A stretch of DNA of 64,000 nucleotides from NCBI GenBank assembly GCA_934636655.1, contig CAKUAS010000007.1, forward strand, positions 47,327-111,326, read 5' to 3'. Shown piece by piece: positions 7,678 through 16,462 of this stretch (positions within the stretch are counted from its first letter, which is position 1; each line of letters opens with the position of its first letter). The position numbers and the translations under genes are program-made. The notes under the pieces are model-generated. The model ran no database searches, was not told the origin of the DNA, and saw only the letters and a program-made list of their open reading frames with translations. This DNA is from an uncultured Oscillospiraceae bacterium. GTDB taxonomy: Bacteria; Bacillota; Clostridia; Oscillospirales; Oscillospiraceae.

Positions 7678-9056
7678 ACCGCACCTCCGTTCAGATAAAC
7701 TGTCACGCATGCGCCGCCCTCGGGGCAGTTTTCAAACTCTATGCTGCCGCCGTGAAGACGCGCGATATCGCTGCAAAGCGAAAGGCCGAGCCCAACGCCG
7801 CCCTGTGCGCGCGAGCGCGACTTATCGGCTCTGTAAAATGCCTCTGTCAGGTGCGCCATTGCATCCGGCGGTATGCCCGGACCGTTATCGCGCACGCGTA
7901 TTATGCAGCCCGTTTCCGTAAGCTGAGACGACACACGGATAAGCCCGCCGAGGCCTATTGCCTTGCGTGCATTATCGAGAAGATTAAAAAGCAGCGATTT
8001 AAAGAGCTCGGGTTCGAGCATGCACTCCCCCTCCTCGCCCGAGCACTCGATGCCGATATCGCTTTTTGCATACACCGGGCGGAGATAGTCCGCCGTTCGG
8101 CAGATAAGCTCGCTTGGCGAAACCGGCTTCAGTTCAAGCTCGGTGTTTCTGAGGACTATGATGTCCAAAAGCTTCAGAGACAGGCTCTCGAGACGCTTAC
8201 CTTCGGAGAATATATAATTCACTGCCGCGGCCTGCTCCTCGTCGCTTAACGACTGCGTGCGCATGAGGTCGGCGTAGCCGATTATGGAGGTCATGGGCGT
8301 TTTCATCTCGTGCGCAAAGCTGCCCATAAACTCCTCCTGACGGTGCATTGCGTCGTGCAGCTCGGCAACATTTTCCTCAAGCTTCTGCGCCATGGCATCA
8401 AAGCTCTCGGACAACTCACCAATTTCGTCGTGAGTCCTGATATCCGCCCTGTACGAAAGCTCTCCCTCGGCGAGCTTTTTTGTCGCACCGGTGAGCTTAT
8501 CCAGGGGCTTTGTAAGCCACAGCGATATGACATATGACAGCGCAGCCCCGACGACGATCGTTGCTGCGAATATAAGCGCGTAGGTCTTATACTGCACACT
8601 CCGCATGGTGAAAACATCTGATATATCATAAAACGCGATAAACGTAAGCGGCGTCGATTCCGTGCCGATAGTGCTGCTGAGCTTATAGTAGCGCTTGCCG
8701 TCGGCTGTGGTCTCTATGCTTATACCGACCTTTTTCGCGTCGGAGGAAAGCTCGGCATTCCCTGTCGTATATGCCAGTTCATCTCCGGACAGCAGACGTA
8801 TCGCAGCAAAATTCGTCATGCCCATGCCGTCCATCTCCTTGAGGATACCCGCAATATCCGATGTATTCGGCATCGTGCTTATGCTGTTTACCATTTCTAT
8901 CGTGCGGATAAGAAAGCGATATGAGTCCTCGGCCGCGGCCTTTTCCTGAGAAAGCGCCGAGGCAAATGAGCTTCCTATCATAATGCTCCCACCTATGCCA
9001 AAGGAAAGGGACAATAGCCATATCATGCACAGCGTGATCTTCAGGCGAAATTTCAT
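7674..9056 (-). CDS. Sensor histidine kinase
   Basis: This 460-residue membrane kinase has two transmembrane segments (about 8-30 and 160-181) enclosing an extracellular sensor domain of about 130 residues. A HAMP linker follows (about 182-235), then the dimerisation/phosphoacceptor helix with FAHEMKTPMT (His near 249). The ATPase domain carries the N box (LLFNLLDNARKA), the G1 box (VRDNGPGIPPD) and the G2 box (GGVGLGLSLC). It phosphorylates the OmpR-type regulator encoded one base upstream. The sensed signal is unknown; the partner at 6907 and the absence of a nearby dedicated transporter leave it open. Confidence 0.95.
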   Translation of the reverse strand: MKFRLKITLCMIWLLSLSFGIGGSIMIGSSFASALSQEKAAAEDSYRFLIRTIEMVNSISTMPNTSDIAGILKEMDGMGMTNFAAIRLLSGDELAYTTGNAELSSDAKKVGISIETTADGKRYYKLSSTIGTESTPLTFIAFYDISDVFTMRSVQYKTYALIFAATIVVGAALSYVISLWLTKPLDKLTGATKKLAEGELSYRADIRTHDEIGELSESFDAMAQKLEENVAELHDAMHRQEEFMGSFAHEMKTPMTSIIGYADLMRTQSLSDEEQAAAVNYIFSEGKRLESLSLKLLDIIVLRNTELELKPVSPSELICRTADYLRPVYAKSDIGIECSGEEGECMLEPELFKSLLFNLLDNARKAIGLGGLIRVSSQLTETGCIIRVRDNGPGIPPDAMAHLTEAFYRADKSRSRAQGGVGLGLSLCSDIARLHGGSIEFENCPEGGACVTVYLNGGAV

Positions 9057-9057
9057 C

Positions 9058-9711
9058 CTATTCCTCCAAACGGTAGCCGACCTTGTTTACAGCGACAAGC
9101 TTATGCTCCCAGCCGACTTTTTTGCGCATGCGCTGGACGTGGATATCCACGGTCTTTGAGCCGCAGACATAGTCCCCGCCCCATACGCGCTCGTATATCG
9201 TCTCGCGGTAGAGCGCCGTACCGGGGTTTCGCGCAAACAGCAGCAGAATGTCGTACTCCTTGCGCGTGAGCGGCACGACCTCGTTATTGCGTACGACCTG
9301 CATGGCGTCGGTATCTATGGTGAGGTCGCCGACAGTTATGATGCTGTCCTTTTTATTATACCTGCGCAGGACGACATCAACGCGCGCCTGAAGCTCAAGT
9401 ACCTCAAAGGGCTTTACGATGTAATCCTCCGCGCCCATGCGCAGGCCGCGCACGCGGTCGTTCACCGCGCCCTTGGCGGTTATGAATATCACCGGCACGC
9501 CCAATGGCTTTATATACTCCAAAAGTTCAAAGCCGTCGACCTCCGGCAGCATGACATCAAGCAGCACAAGGTCATACGCGTTTTCGTCGAACATGTCGGC
9601 CCCCGTCATGCCGTCGTAGGCGCAGTCGCAGCTGTAGCCCAGCTTGCCGAGGCTGAGCTTTATCAGATCGGATATGGGTTTTTCATCTTCGACAACGAGA
9701 ATTCTAATCAT
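9058..9711 (-). CDS. OmpR/PhoB-family response regulator
   Basis: This regulator of about 217 residues has a receiver domain with the acidic pocket (VVEDEKP), the phosphoacceptor Asp in DLVLLDVMLPEVDG (near residue 52) and the switch residues in ITAKG. The C-terminal winged helix (about 125-217) contains LTRKEYDILLLFARNPG and a recognition region ending DIHVQRMRKKVG. Three tandem start codons exist (GTG 9720, ATG 9717, ATG 9711); GGGTG is best spaced for 9711. It forms a three-gene operon with the kinase and the exported protein. Confidence 0.95.
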   Translation of the reverse strand: MIRILVVEDEKPISDLIKLSLGKLGYSCDCAYDGMTGADMFDENAYDLVLLDVMLPEVDGFELLEYIKPLGVPVIFITAKGAVNDRVRGLRMGAEDYIVKPFEVLELQARVDVVLRRYNKKDSIITVGDLTIDTDAMQVVRNNEVVPLTRKEYDILLLFARNPGTALYRETIYERVWGGDYVCGSKTVDIHVQRMRKKVGWEHKLVAVNKVGYRLEE

Positions 9712-9760
9712 TTTCATCACCCGCCGTATGTATCATAACACATTTCGGCATCATAGCGGC

Positions 9761-9790
9761 AAAAAAGCACGGCCTTTAGCCGTGCTTTTT
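9761..9790. terminator. Hairpin terminator after EamA gene
   Basis: AAAAAAGCACGGC and GCCGTGCTTTTT form a strong stem with T-runs on both strands. It covers the last codons of the EamA gene on the minus strand. Confidence 0.75.
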
Positions 9791-10651
9791 AAGAAATTTC
9801 AGTTTTGTTTCGCTCGTTATGATGGCGAAAAAGATTAGGCAGAAGCCGAGAGCGATATTGAACGTCAGCACCTCTTCGCCGAGAATAACGGATATCGCCG
9901 TTCCAAAGACGGACTCAAGCGTCAATATGACGGCAGCCTGAGACGGCGGCGTGTACTTCTGTCCGATGGTCTGAAGGAAGAAGCACAGTCCGGTGCAGAT
10001 AAAGGTCATATACGCTATGCTCCACCATGTGCCGGTCGGGATATCATGCGGCACGGGCTCAAATATCGCAGCGCCTATAAGGCAGATAACGCTGCCGGTC
10101 GCAAACTGGATCATAGTTACAAGGAGCGGATCGCGCTCTTCAACAGAACGCGCCGTTACGATGATATGCAGACCGTAAAACAGGCCGCAGCAGATCGTGA
10201 GTATATCGCCGATATTTACGCTCAGGTCGTTATTAAGGCACACAAAGCCCATGCCGATAAGGCAGACGAAGGCCGCGATTATATTATACCTGTCGGGCTT
10301 TTTGTGCGCTATCGCCCAATACAGGAACGGAACAAGGATGCAGTATGTCGCCGTCAGGAACGCGTTTTTGCCCGGTGTCGTATACACAAGGCCGTAGGTC
10401 TGAACTATATAGGCAAGCGCAAGGCATGTTCCCATGAGCATGCCGCCCTTTATATAGCCCCTGTCTATCTTTTTAAGGCGCGGCAGACAGGCTATGAACA
10501 TCATGAGCGCCGCTCCGACAAAGCGGATGGCAAGCACCCACATCGGCGTGATGCTGTCGAGTGCGGACTTCAAAATAACAAACGAGCTGCCCCATATGAG
10601 CGTTGTGCAGACAAGGCAGACGCGCCCGAGATTTGCTTTGTTGTTCTTCAT
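9776..10651 (-). CDS. EamA/DMT-superfamily transporter
   Basis: This 291-residue membrane protein has ten predicted transmembrane helices arranged as two EamA repeats (about 10-145 and 155-285). The WGSSFVILKSALD motif in helix 1 and the second-half TLESVFGTAISVILGEE motif are typical of the drug/metabolite transporter superfamily (RhaT/YdcZ-like exporters). It begins 4 nt after the stop of pcrA and is therefore probably co-transcribed with it. The substrate cannot be predicted. Confidence 0.92.
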   Translation of the reverse strand: MKNNKANLGRVCLVCTTLIWGSSFVILKSALDSITPMWVLAIRFVGAALMMFIACLPRLKKIDRGYIKGGMLMGTCLALAYIVQTYGLVYTTPGKNAFLTATYCILVPFLYWAIAHKKPDRYNIIAAFVCLIGMGFVCLNNDLSVNIGDILTICCGLFYGLHIIVTARSVEERDPLLVTMIQFATGSVICLIGAAIFEPVPHDIPTGTWWSIAYMTFICTGLCFFLQTIGQKYTPPSQAAVILTLESVFGTAISVILGEEVLTFNIALGFCLIFFAIITSETKLKFLKKHG

Positions 10652-10655
10652 TATT

Positions 10656-13034
10656 TTATATTTTTACCATGTGCAGAGCAGCGGCCCGTAGCATAAGCTT
10701 CTTCACCGTGCCGCTGTCAAATTCGATTTCTATAAGATAGTCATTGCCCATCGGGGTCATTTTTATGAGCTTACCATCTCCGAAGGCCTTGTGGCGCACC
10801 CGGTCGCCGACGGAAAACTGAGGTTTTTCGGCTGCCTTGGGCTTAGGCGCTGCCGACGGCGCTACGGGCTTTTTAAAGCCCTGCTGTGACGGAGCTCGGA
10901 AAGCAAACTCCTTCTGAACCTGCGAGCGTTCGGAGTATCCGTAGCCCTTGGGGATATTGCGCTTTTCAAGATGCTCCTCGGGTATCTCGTCGATAAAGCG
11001 CGAGACGCGGTTTGCCGTTGTGCGGCCAAAGAGCATTCTCTGCCGTGCACAGGACAAGAAAAGGCGCTTTTTCGCGCGCGTTATCGCAACGTAGCAGAGT
11101 CTGCGCTCCTCCTCCATCTCGTCGGCCTCGCCGATGGCCTTTATGCCGGGGAATATGCCCTCCTCGCAGCCGACGACAAAAACGTTGGGAAATTCCAGTC
11201 CCTTTGCCGAGTGCATGGTCATCATGACGACACAGTCGGAATTCTCGTCGTAGTTATCCATATCGGTGTACAGCGCAACATCGGCAAGATAGCCCTCGAG
11301 CGTGGGAGAATCGGTCTCACCCTTGTAGTTTATAATGCTGGACTTAAGCTCCTTAATATTCTGCGCGCGGGCATCGTCCTCTACGGTGTGCTTTTCCTCG
11401 AGCATGCGCAGATAACCTGTGCGCTCGACGAGCTGATCGTACAGAAGATCGGGCGCGAGCTCGTCCTTTTGCGAAATAAGCTCGTTTATCATTCCGGCAA
11501 ACAGCAGCATGCGCGGAGCGGCGCGGCTGAGGTCCGGATACAGGTCCGCCTTGCTTATTACGGAAAACAGCGAGCAGTTATTCTCGTGCGCTATCGCGGC
11601 GGCGGTCTCGATGCTTTTGGCTCCGATGCCGCGCGGGGGATTGTTTATGATCCTGCCGAGGCGCAGATCGTCGTCCGGCGAGGCTATGACGCACAGATAG
11701 GCCAGCATGTCCTTGATTTCGGCTCGGTCAAAGAATCCCGTGCCGCCGAAAATCTTATACGGTATACCGTTGCGCTTGAACGCCTGCTCTATCTGGTGCG
11801 ACTGCGCGTTCATGCGGTAAAGCACTGCGTTGTCGCCCCAGGACGCGCCCTTGCCGTACAGGCCGAGGATCTGAGAGGCGACGAATCTCGCCTCGTCGTG
11901 CTCGTTATCGGCGACATACAGCTCCGGCTTTTCGCCCATATCGCCCTTTGTCCACAGCTCCTTACCCTTGCGGCCAAGGTTATTCTTAATAACTGCGTTG
12001 GCAGCACCGAGAATATGCCCCGTGCTGCGGTAGTTCTGCTCAAGGCGGATGACGCGGCAGCCCTTGTACTCATCCTCGAACGATAGGATGTTCTCTATCG
12101 TCGCGCCGCGGAACTTATATATGCTCTGATCGTCGTCGCCGACGACGCAGATATTGCCCCAGCCCTCTGCGAGCTTGGACGCGAGCATGTACTGAAGCTT
12201 ATTTGTGTCCTGATATTCGTCGATGAGTATGTACTTAAAGCGCTTCTGCCAGTATTGGCAGACATCCTCGTTTTCATCGAGGAGCTTCACAGTGTAGTAT
12301 ATAAGATCGTCAAAATCCATTGCACCGGCTGCAAATGCGCGGCGCGAGTACTCAGCGTATATCTCCGCGATCTTGACTCTGCGCGCATCTCCCGTCGCCT
12401 TTGCACGGGCATAGTACTGCTCGGGAGAGCAGCAATCATCCTTTGCACGGCTTATCTCTGAAAGCAGCATGCGCGGCGGATATTTCTTATCGTCAAGGTC
12501 AAAATCGCGCAGGATGTGCTTAATAAGGCTCTGGCTGTCAGAGCTGTCATAGATCGTAAAGCTCGATGTAAAGCCCAAGCGATCCGCATCACGGCGAAGT
12601 ATACGCACGCAGGCGGAATGGAAGGTCGATGCCCAAACATCCGCTCCGGCTTCGCCGAGCATTTTGGAAAGCCTTGTTTTAAGCTCGTCGGCGGCTTTAT
12701 TAGTAAACGTTATTGCAAGGATGCGCCAAGGCTCGACCGGCTCAAAGGCCGCCGTGCGGCGAGCCTCATCGTCAAGCCGCGCCATTTTGTCAATATCCTC
12801 GACGCTCGCATTTTCAGGTATTTTTTCGCTGTCGGCGGCTTTGCCGTAGCGCATGAGATTTGCTATTCTGTTTATGAGAACCGTTGTTTTGCCGCTGCCT
12901 GCGCCCGCCAAAATGAGCAGTGCGCCCTCAGTCGCCATGACAGCCTTTCTCTGCATGGGATTAAGCCCGGCGAAATCGGTCTCTATTACTTTTTTTCTTG
13001 CTTCAAGGTATCTTGTTTCAAAACTATTATTCAT
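10656..13034 (-). CDS. pcrA: ATP-dependent DNA helicase PcrA/UvrD
   Basis: This 792-residue superfamily 1A 3'-5' helicase is close to the usual PcrA length. Motifs in order are a Q-motif (LNPMQRKAV), Walker A (AGAGSGKTTVL, about 42-52), motif Ia (TFTNKAADEL), Walker B (ILIDEYQDTN), motif III (VVGDDDQSIYKFRGA), motif IV (EQNYRSTG), motif V (MTMHSAKGLEF) and motif VI (YVAITRAKKRL). A C-terminal SH3-like domain (FSVGDRVRHKAFGDG) corresponds to the RNA-polymerase-binding tail of PcrA. It acts in repair, replication restart and transcription-coupled repair. RecB-type and Rep assignment are excluded by length and by this tail. Confidence 0.96.
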   Translation of the reverse strand: MNNSFETRYLEARKKVIETDFAGLNPMQRKAVMATEGALLILAGAGSGKTTVLINRIANLMRYGKAADSEKIPENASVEDIDKMARLDDEARRTAAFEPVEPWRILAITFTNKAADELKTRLSKMLGEAGADVWASTFHSACVRILRRDADRLGFTSSFTIYDSSDSQSLIKHILRDFDLDDKKYPPRMLLSEISRAKDDCCSPEQYYARAKATGDARRVKIAEIYAEYSRRAFAAGAMDFDDLIYYTVKLLDENEDVCQYWQKRFKYILIDEYQDTNKLQYMLASKLAEGWGNICVVGDDDQSIYKFRGATIENILSFEDEYKGCRVIRLEQNYRSTGHILGAANAVIKNNLGRKGKELWTKGDMGEKPELYVADNEHDEARFVASQILGLYGKGASWGDNAVLYRMNAQSHQIEQAFKRNGIPYKIFGGTGFFDRAEIKDMLAYLCVIASPDDDLRLGRIINNPPRGIGAKSIETAAAIAHENNCSLFSVISKADLYPDLSRAAPRMLLFAGMINELISQKDELAPDLLYDQLVERTGYLRMLEEKHTVEDDARAQNIKELKSSIINYKGETDSPTLEGYLADVALYTDMDNYDENSDCVVMMTMHSAKGLEFPNVFVVGCEEGIFPGIKAIGEADEMEEERRLCYVAITRAKKRLFLSCARQRMLFGRTTANRVSRFIDEIPEEHLEKRNIPKGYGYSERSQVQKEFAFRAPSQQGFKKPVAPSAAPKPKAAEKPQFSVGDRVRHKAFGDGKLIKMTPMGNDYLIEIEFDSGTVKKLMLRAAALHMVKI

Positions 13035-13067
13035 AACGTGTTATTTTACCACGAAAGCATTGCTCTT

Positions 13068-14456
13068 TCAAGTATGCTCGCTGTCAAGCACGATGTGGTC
13101 ATATCGCTTGGACGGGCGGTAAATGACCAGCGCGATGAAAATAAGAACGGCCGTTGCGGCAAGGCTTATGGGGTAGACGGTCATTATCGTCGCAAAGGTT
13201 CGACTCATAGGAAAAACTGTGTATATCCACACTATGCGTATTCCGCACACACCGAGCATCGTCAGGATGGCCGGAACGAGGGATATGCCATAGCCGCGCA
13301 TATATGCAGACATAACTTCGTACAAAAGCGAGAATATATACGAAGTGTAAACTATCTTCAGGCGCGTGAAGCCGATCTCGATGACCTCGGGGTCGTTGTT
13401 GAAGAGTCCTATCAGGTATCTTCCCGAAAGCAGCATGATAAGGATCGTCGTTCCCGTCGCGATTATATCCTCGATAAGGCAGAGCTTGAGCGTTTTACGG
13501 CAGCGGTCTATCTGCGCCGCGCCGTAGTTTTGGCCGACAAAGGTTGTGCAGGCCTGGCCGAAGGAGTTGAGGATATAATATGCCATGATCTCAACGTTGA
13601 ACGCCGCCGAGGACGCCGCCATCGTCACCTTGCCGAGGCTGTTTATCGCCGACGATATTATGATGTTCGAAAGTGAAAATACAGCGCTTTGGATACCGGC
13701 AGGAAGGCCGATCTTGAGTATGCGCCAAAGTATTTTCCAGTCAATGCGCAGATCCTTGAGGTCAATATGAATCGAAAGCTCGCTTTTTAAAAGCTTTCTG
13801 CCGAGGATGACGGAGCTTACAAGGTTTGCAATGACAGTCGCAACGGCAACGCCGTCGACCGTCATGTCCAGAACCGTAACGAAGAATATATTGAGTATGA
13901 CGTTCAAAACGCCCGACACTGCGAGCGCTATGAGCGGTGTTTTCGTATCGCCGGCACTGCGGAATATGGCTGATTCGAAGTTATACAGGAATATGACCGG
14001 CAGGCCGAGCAGATAAATGCGCATATAGGTCATGGCAAGCGGAAAAACATCGTCGGGCACATTGAGCATCAAGAGCACCGGCTTTGCAAGCAACTGGCCT
14101 ATGAGCATGACGATGAAGCCGCCGAGCACCGACGCAACGACAGACGTATGCACAGCGCGGGAGACCGTTTCTTTATCTCCCCTGCCGATGGCGTTTGCTA
14201 TGACAACGTTAGCTCCGAGGGCGATGCCTATAAAAAGGTTTAGTACAAGACCTATAACAGGGCCGTTTGCGCCGACAGCGGCTACCGCGGCGACCTTATC
14301 TGTAGATGCAAAGTTACCGACTATGGCAACATCGGACGCATTAAAAAGCTGCCCCAAAATGCCGGTTGCCGCAACGGGCAGAGCATAGAGCAGTATCTTA
14401 TCCCACATTGAGCCGCTGAGCATATTGATTGCAAGGCTTCTTTTTCTTTTTTCCAT
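13068..14456 (-). CDS. MATE-family efflux transporter
   Basis: This membrane protein of about 462 residues has twelve predicted helices in two halves. The first half shows GSMWDKILLYALPVAATGIL and a helix-7-like repeat follows (WRILKIGLPAGIQSAVFSL). It resembles the NorM/DinF group and exports cationic drugs or metabolites with Na+ or H+ antiport. The start at 14456 is used because the protein family starts there and GGGGTG lies upstream; a longer frame to 14516 would run through the terminal inverted repeat of the adjoining element. The gene is monocistronic. Confidence 0.92.
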   Translation of the reverse strand: MEKRKRSLAINMLSGSMWDKILLYALPVAATGILGQLFNASDVAIVGNFASTDKVAAVAAVGANGPVIGLVLNLFIGIALGANVVIANAIGRGDKETVSRAVHTSVVASVLGGFIVMLIGQLLAKPVLLMLNVPDDVFPLAMTYMRIYLLGLPVIFLYNFESAIFRSAGDTKTPLIALAVSGVLNVILNIFFVTVLDMTVDGVAVATVIANLVSSVILGRKLLKSELSIHIDLKDLRIDWKILWRILKIGLPAGIQSAVFSLSNIIISSAINSLGKVTMAASSAAFNVEIMAYYILNSFGQACTTFVGQNYGAAQIDRCRKTLKLCLIEDIIATGTTILIMLLSGRYLIGLFNNDPEVIEIGFTRLKIVYTSYIFSLLYEVMSAYMRGYGISLVPAILTMLGVCGIRIVWIYTVFPMSRTFATIMTVYPISLAATAVLIFIALVIYRPSKRYDHIVLDSEHT

Positions 14457-14473
14457 ATACACACCCCACTCAT

Positions 14474-14751
14474 TACCTTCGATTGACAAGAGCACATACG
14501 GTTTTGGCAGGCTCAAATGCGCTCGTACTGCGTTAAAGCCCTACGTATACACAAAGTATGCGCTGCGGACTTTGCCTTGCCCGGACACATTTGAGCTCTG
14601 TCAAAACTGCAAAGCACCTGTCAGCAGGCAATTTTCGAGTGATTTTCGGCTTTCTTCGATGCAGGTGGGCTGGCGCCCACCAAAGAGAAAAAGACGGAAA
14701 GCGCCGAAAATGGACGCTGTCAGGCGTGTGTGTCCTTGTCAATCGAAGGTA
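14474..14751. mobile_element. MITE-like element with 17-bp terminal inverted repeats
   Basis: The perfect 17-bp ends TACCTTCGATTGACAAG (14474-14490) and its reverse complement (14735-14751) bound 278 bp without a credible gene. The outermost TA on each side could be a TA target duplication of the IS630/mariner type. Inside are further hairpins: CTCAAATG (14512-14519) faces CATTTGAG (14588-14595) within longer imperfect arms, and ATTTTCGGC faces GCCGAAAAT around a GGTGGGC/GCCCACC stem. It is non-autonomous: no transposase is present. Confidence 0.6.
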
Positions 14752-14865
14752 TAAAAACACCATGATATTTTAACGCAAACTTTATGGATTTCAAGGTCTT
14801 CCACTTTATTTAATAAATTATTAATAAGTTTTGGTCAAATTGCATTATCTGTGTGCAGCAAAAAC

Positions 14866-14896
14866 CGACCGCACAGGAATTGTTCCCGTGCGGTCG
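14866..14896 (-). terminator. Terminator of spoIIA operon
   Basis: CGACCGCAC and GTGCGGTCG form the stem, extended by GGAA/TTCC, followed on the minus strand by GTTTTTG. It lies just downstream of the sigma-F gene. Confidence 0.8.
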
Positions 14897-14902
14897 TTCA
14901 AA

Positions 14903-15610
14903 CTAAGAAAGTATTTCCCGAAGCTGAGTTATCGCTTTGCGTTCAAGACGCGATATCTGCACCTGCGATACGCCGAGCACCCGTGCCGTTTTCTCCTGCG
15001 TAAAGCCGTGATAATAGCGCAGATACAGCGTTTTGCGCTCTTTTTCAGGCAAGCGCTCGATAGCGCAGCGCAGGGCCACATGCTCTATCATGCGCTCCTC
15101 GCCGCCCGAGTCGCACAGAATATGCTCGAGCGTAAAGCCCTCCTCCCCGGTTTCACGCTGGAGGCTCTCGGCCGGGCCGGTGGCCGTTTCGGCAAAGGCT
15201 ATCTCCTCTGGTGTAAGGCCGGTCTCGGCGGCGAGCTCGGACAGGAGCGGTGCGCGCCCCAAGCGCTGCTCAAGTACACCGCGAGCGTTTTTTATGTGCT
15301 GCGAGCGTTCCTTTATTCCACGGCTTACCTTGACCGTTCCGTCATCACGCAGGAAGCGGCGGATCTCGCCCGAAATTTTCGGCACGGCATAGGTCGAAAA
15401 CTGCGTCCCAAACTCCGGATCAAAGCCGGCAATAGCTTTCAGAAAGCCAAGACATCCGAGCTGGTACAGATCGTCCGGCTCAACGCCGCGGCCGAAAAAT
15501 CGCCGTGCAACGCTCCATATGAGCCCCGAGTTTTCCTCAACGAGCCGCTCTGCGGCGGCCTTGTCCCCCTGCCTTGCAAGGCGGAGATCATTGAGCATGC
15601 ACTCGGTCAT
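14903..15610 (-). CDS. spoIIAC: Sporulation sigma factor F (SpoIIAC)
   Basis: This 235-residue sigma-70 family protein has region 2 (LYQLGCLGFLKAIAGFDPEFGTQFSTYAVPKI split over about 47-80), region 3 (VKVSRGIKERS) and region 4 (LYLRYYHGFTQEKTARVLGVSQVQISRLERKAI, about 193-226). It directs forespore-specific transcription early in sporulation. It is the third gene of the canonical spoIIA operon and overlaps spoIIAB by 4 nt. Sigma-G is the closest paralogue, but the operon context settles the identity. It is held inactive by SpoIIAB until SpoIIAA is dephosphorylated. Confidence 0.97.
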   Translation of the reverse strand: MTECMLNDLRLARQGDKAAAERLVEENSGLIWSVARRFFGRGVEPDDLYQLGCLGFLKAIAGFDPEFGTQFSTYAVPKISGEIRRFLRDDGTVKVSRGIKERSQHIKNARGVLEQRLGRAPLLSELAAETGLTPEEIAFAETATGPAESLQRETGEEGFTLEHILCDSGGEERMIEHVALRCAIERLPEKERKTLYLRYYHGFTQEKTARVLGVSQVQISRLERKAITQLREILS

Positions 15611-16047
15611 CGAAAGCTTCGACGCTGGCGGATCGTTCGCAGCATGGTCACTGTCGTGCCCTTGCCCGGCGTGCTTTTGACCTTCAGCTTGTCCATAAAG
15701 CTTTCCATAATGGTAAAGCCCATGCCGCTGCGCTCCTCACCGCCGGTTGTGTACATCGGCAGCATTGCCTGCTGGAGGTCGGATATGCCCCGGCCTTTGT
15801 CGCGAATGGTTATCTCAAGCTTCTCACCGTCAAGAATACGCAGACGCATTATGATCGTTCCGATGCTGTCCGGATACGCGTGGACGATGCAGTTGGTCAC
15901 AGCCTCGCTGACCGAGGTCTTGATATCGCCAAGCTCATCGAGCGTCGGATCAAGCTGCGCGGCAAATCCGGCCGCGGCTGCGCGTGCAAAGCTCTCGTTC
16001 GAGCTGCAGCTCGGAAATTCAAGCTTTATGTAGTTTGTCACCGTCAT
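15607..16047 (-). CDS. spoIIAB: Anti-sigma F factor / serine kinase SpoIIAB
   Basis: This 146-residue GHKL-fold protein has the N box (DIKTSVSEAVTNCIVHAY), the G1 box (IRDKGRGISD) and the G2 box (ERSGMGFTIMESFMD). It binds and inactivates sigma-F with ATP, and phosphorylates the anti-anti-sigma factor SpoIIAA. Its length and motifs match the Bacillus and Clostridium proteins. Both ends overlap neighbouring spoIIA genes by 4 nt, which keeps the three proteins in fixed proportion. Confidence 0.97.
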   Translation of the reverse strand: MTVTNYIKLEFPSCSSNESFARAAAAGFAAQLDPTLDELGDIKTSVSEAVTNCIVHAYPDSIGTIIMRLRILDGEKLEITIRDKGRGISDLQQAMLPMYTTGGEERSGMGFTIMESFMDKLKVKSTPGKGTTVTMLRTIRQRRSFR

Positions 16048-16379
16048 GTCGTTACCTCCCTTTTCGCGGCGATCGGTATCATTCTGTCTATGCCCGAGGC
16101 GTCGAGCACCTTGAGCGGCTGCGGCTGCGGATTTTCGATGTACATTCTGCCGCCCGCATCACGCATTTTCTTATAGCTGCGCACTATGACCGCAATGCCG
16201 GACGAGTCCATGAAGCCCAGCTGCGTCAGGTCGAGCACAAGGTCGCGCGGAAGATATCGGTCTATGCTGTCGGCAATGCCGGAGACCGTCATTTTCGCGC
16301 TGTGGTGGTCAAGCTCACCGGCGAGATACACCGTGAGCCTGCCGTCGGAATATTCCGATGCTATCTTCATTTTTATCAC
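16044..16379 (-). CDS. spoIIAA: Anti-anti-sigma F factor SpoIIAA
   Basis: This 111-residue STAS-domain protein has the phosphoserine motif LGFMDSSGIAVIV (Ser near 58-59), the site phosphorylated by SpoIIAB and dephosphorylated by SpoIIE. The dephospho form frees sigma-F. It heads the operon with GGGGTGAT before the ATG. Its start follows a terminator that closes valS; no convincing sigma-H promoter could be picked out in the roughly 80 bp available, so it may lie within the end of valS or be degenerate. Confidence 0.96.
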   Translation of the reverse strand: MIKMKIASEYSDGRLTVYLAGELDHHSAKMTVSGIADSIDRYLPRDLVLDLTQLGFMDSSGIAVIVRSYKKMRDAGGRMYIENPQPQPLKVLDASGIDRMIPIAAKREVTT

Positions 16380-16390
16380 CCCAATGTAAA

Positions 16391-16422
16391 AAAACTGATG
16401 CTGAATATATCAGCATCAGTTT
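16391..16422 (-). terminator. Terminator of valS
   Basis: AAACTGATGCTGA and TCAGCATCAGTTT pair, followed on the minus strand by TTTTTTT. It separates valS from spoIIA. Confidence 0.8.
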
Positions 16423-16462
16423 AAATGTTTATTTATGCAGTTTTTGCAGAAGTACGTCGGAC

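Noticed and set aside
14533..14763. 76-codon frame on the minus strand inside the MITE-like element
   Set aside because: It runs through the inverted repeat and hairpins and has no ribosome site; such frames arise from the element's base composition.
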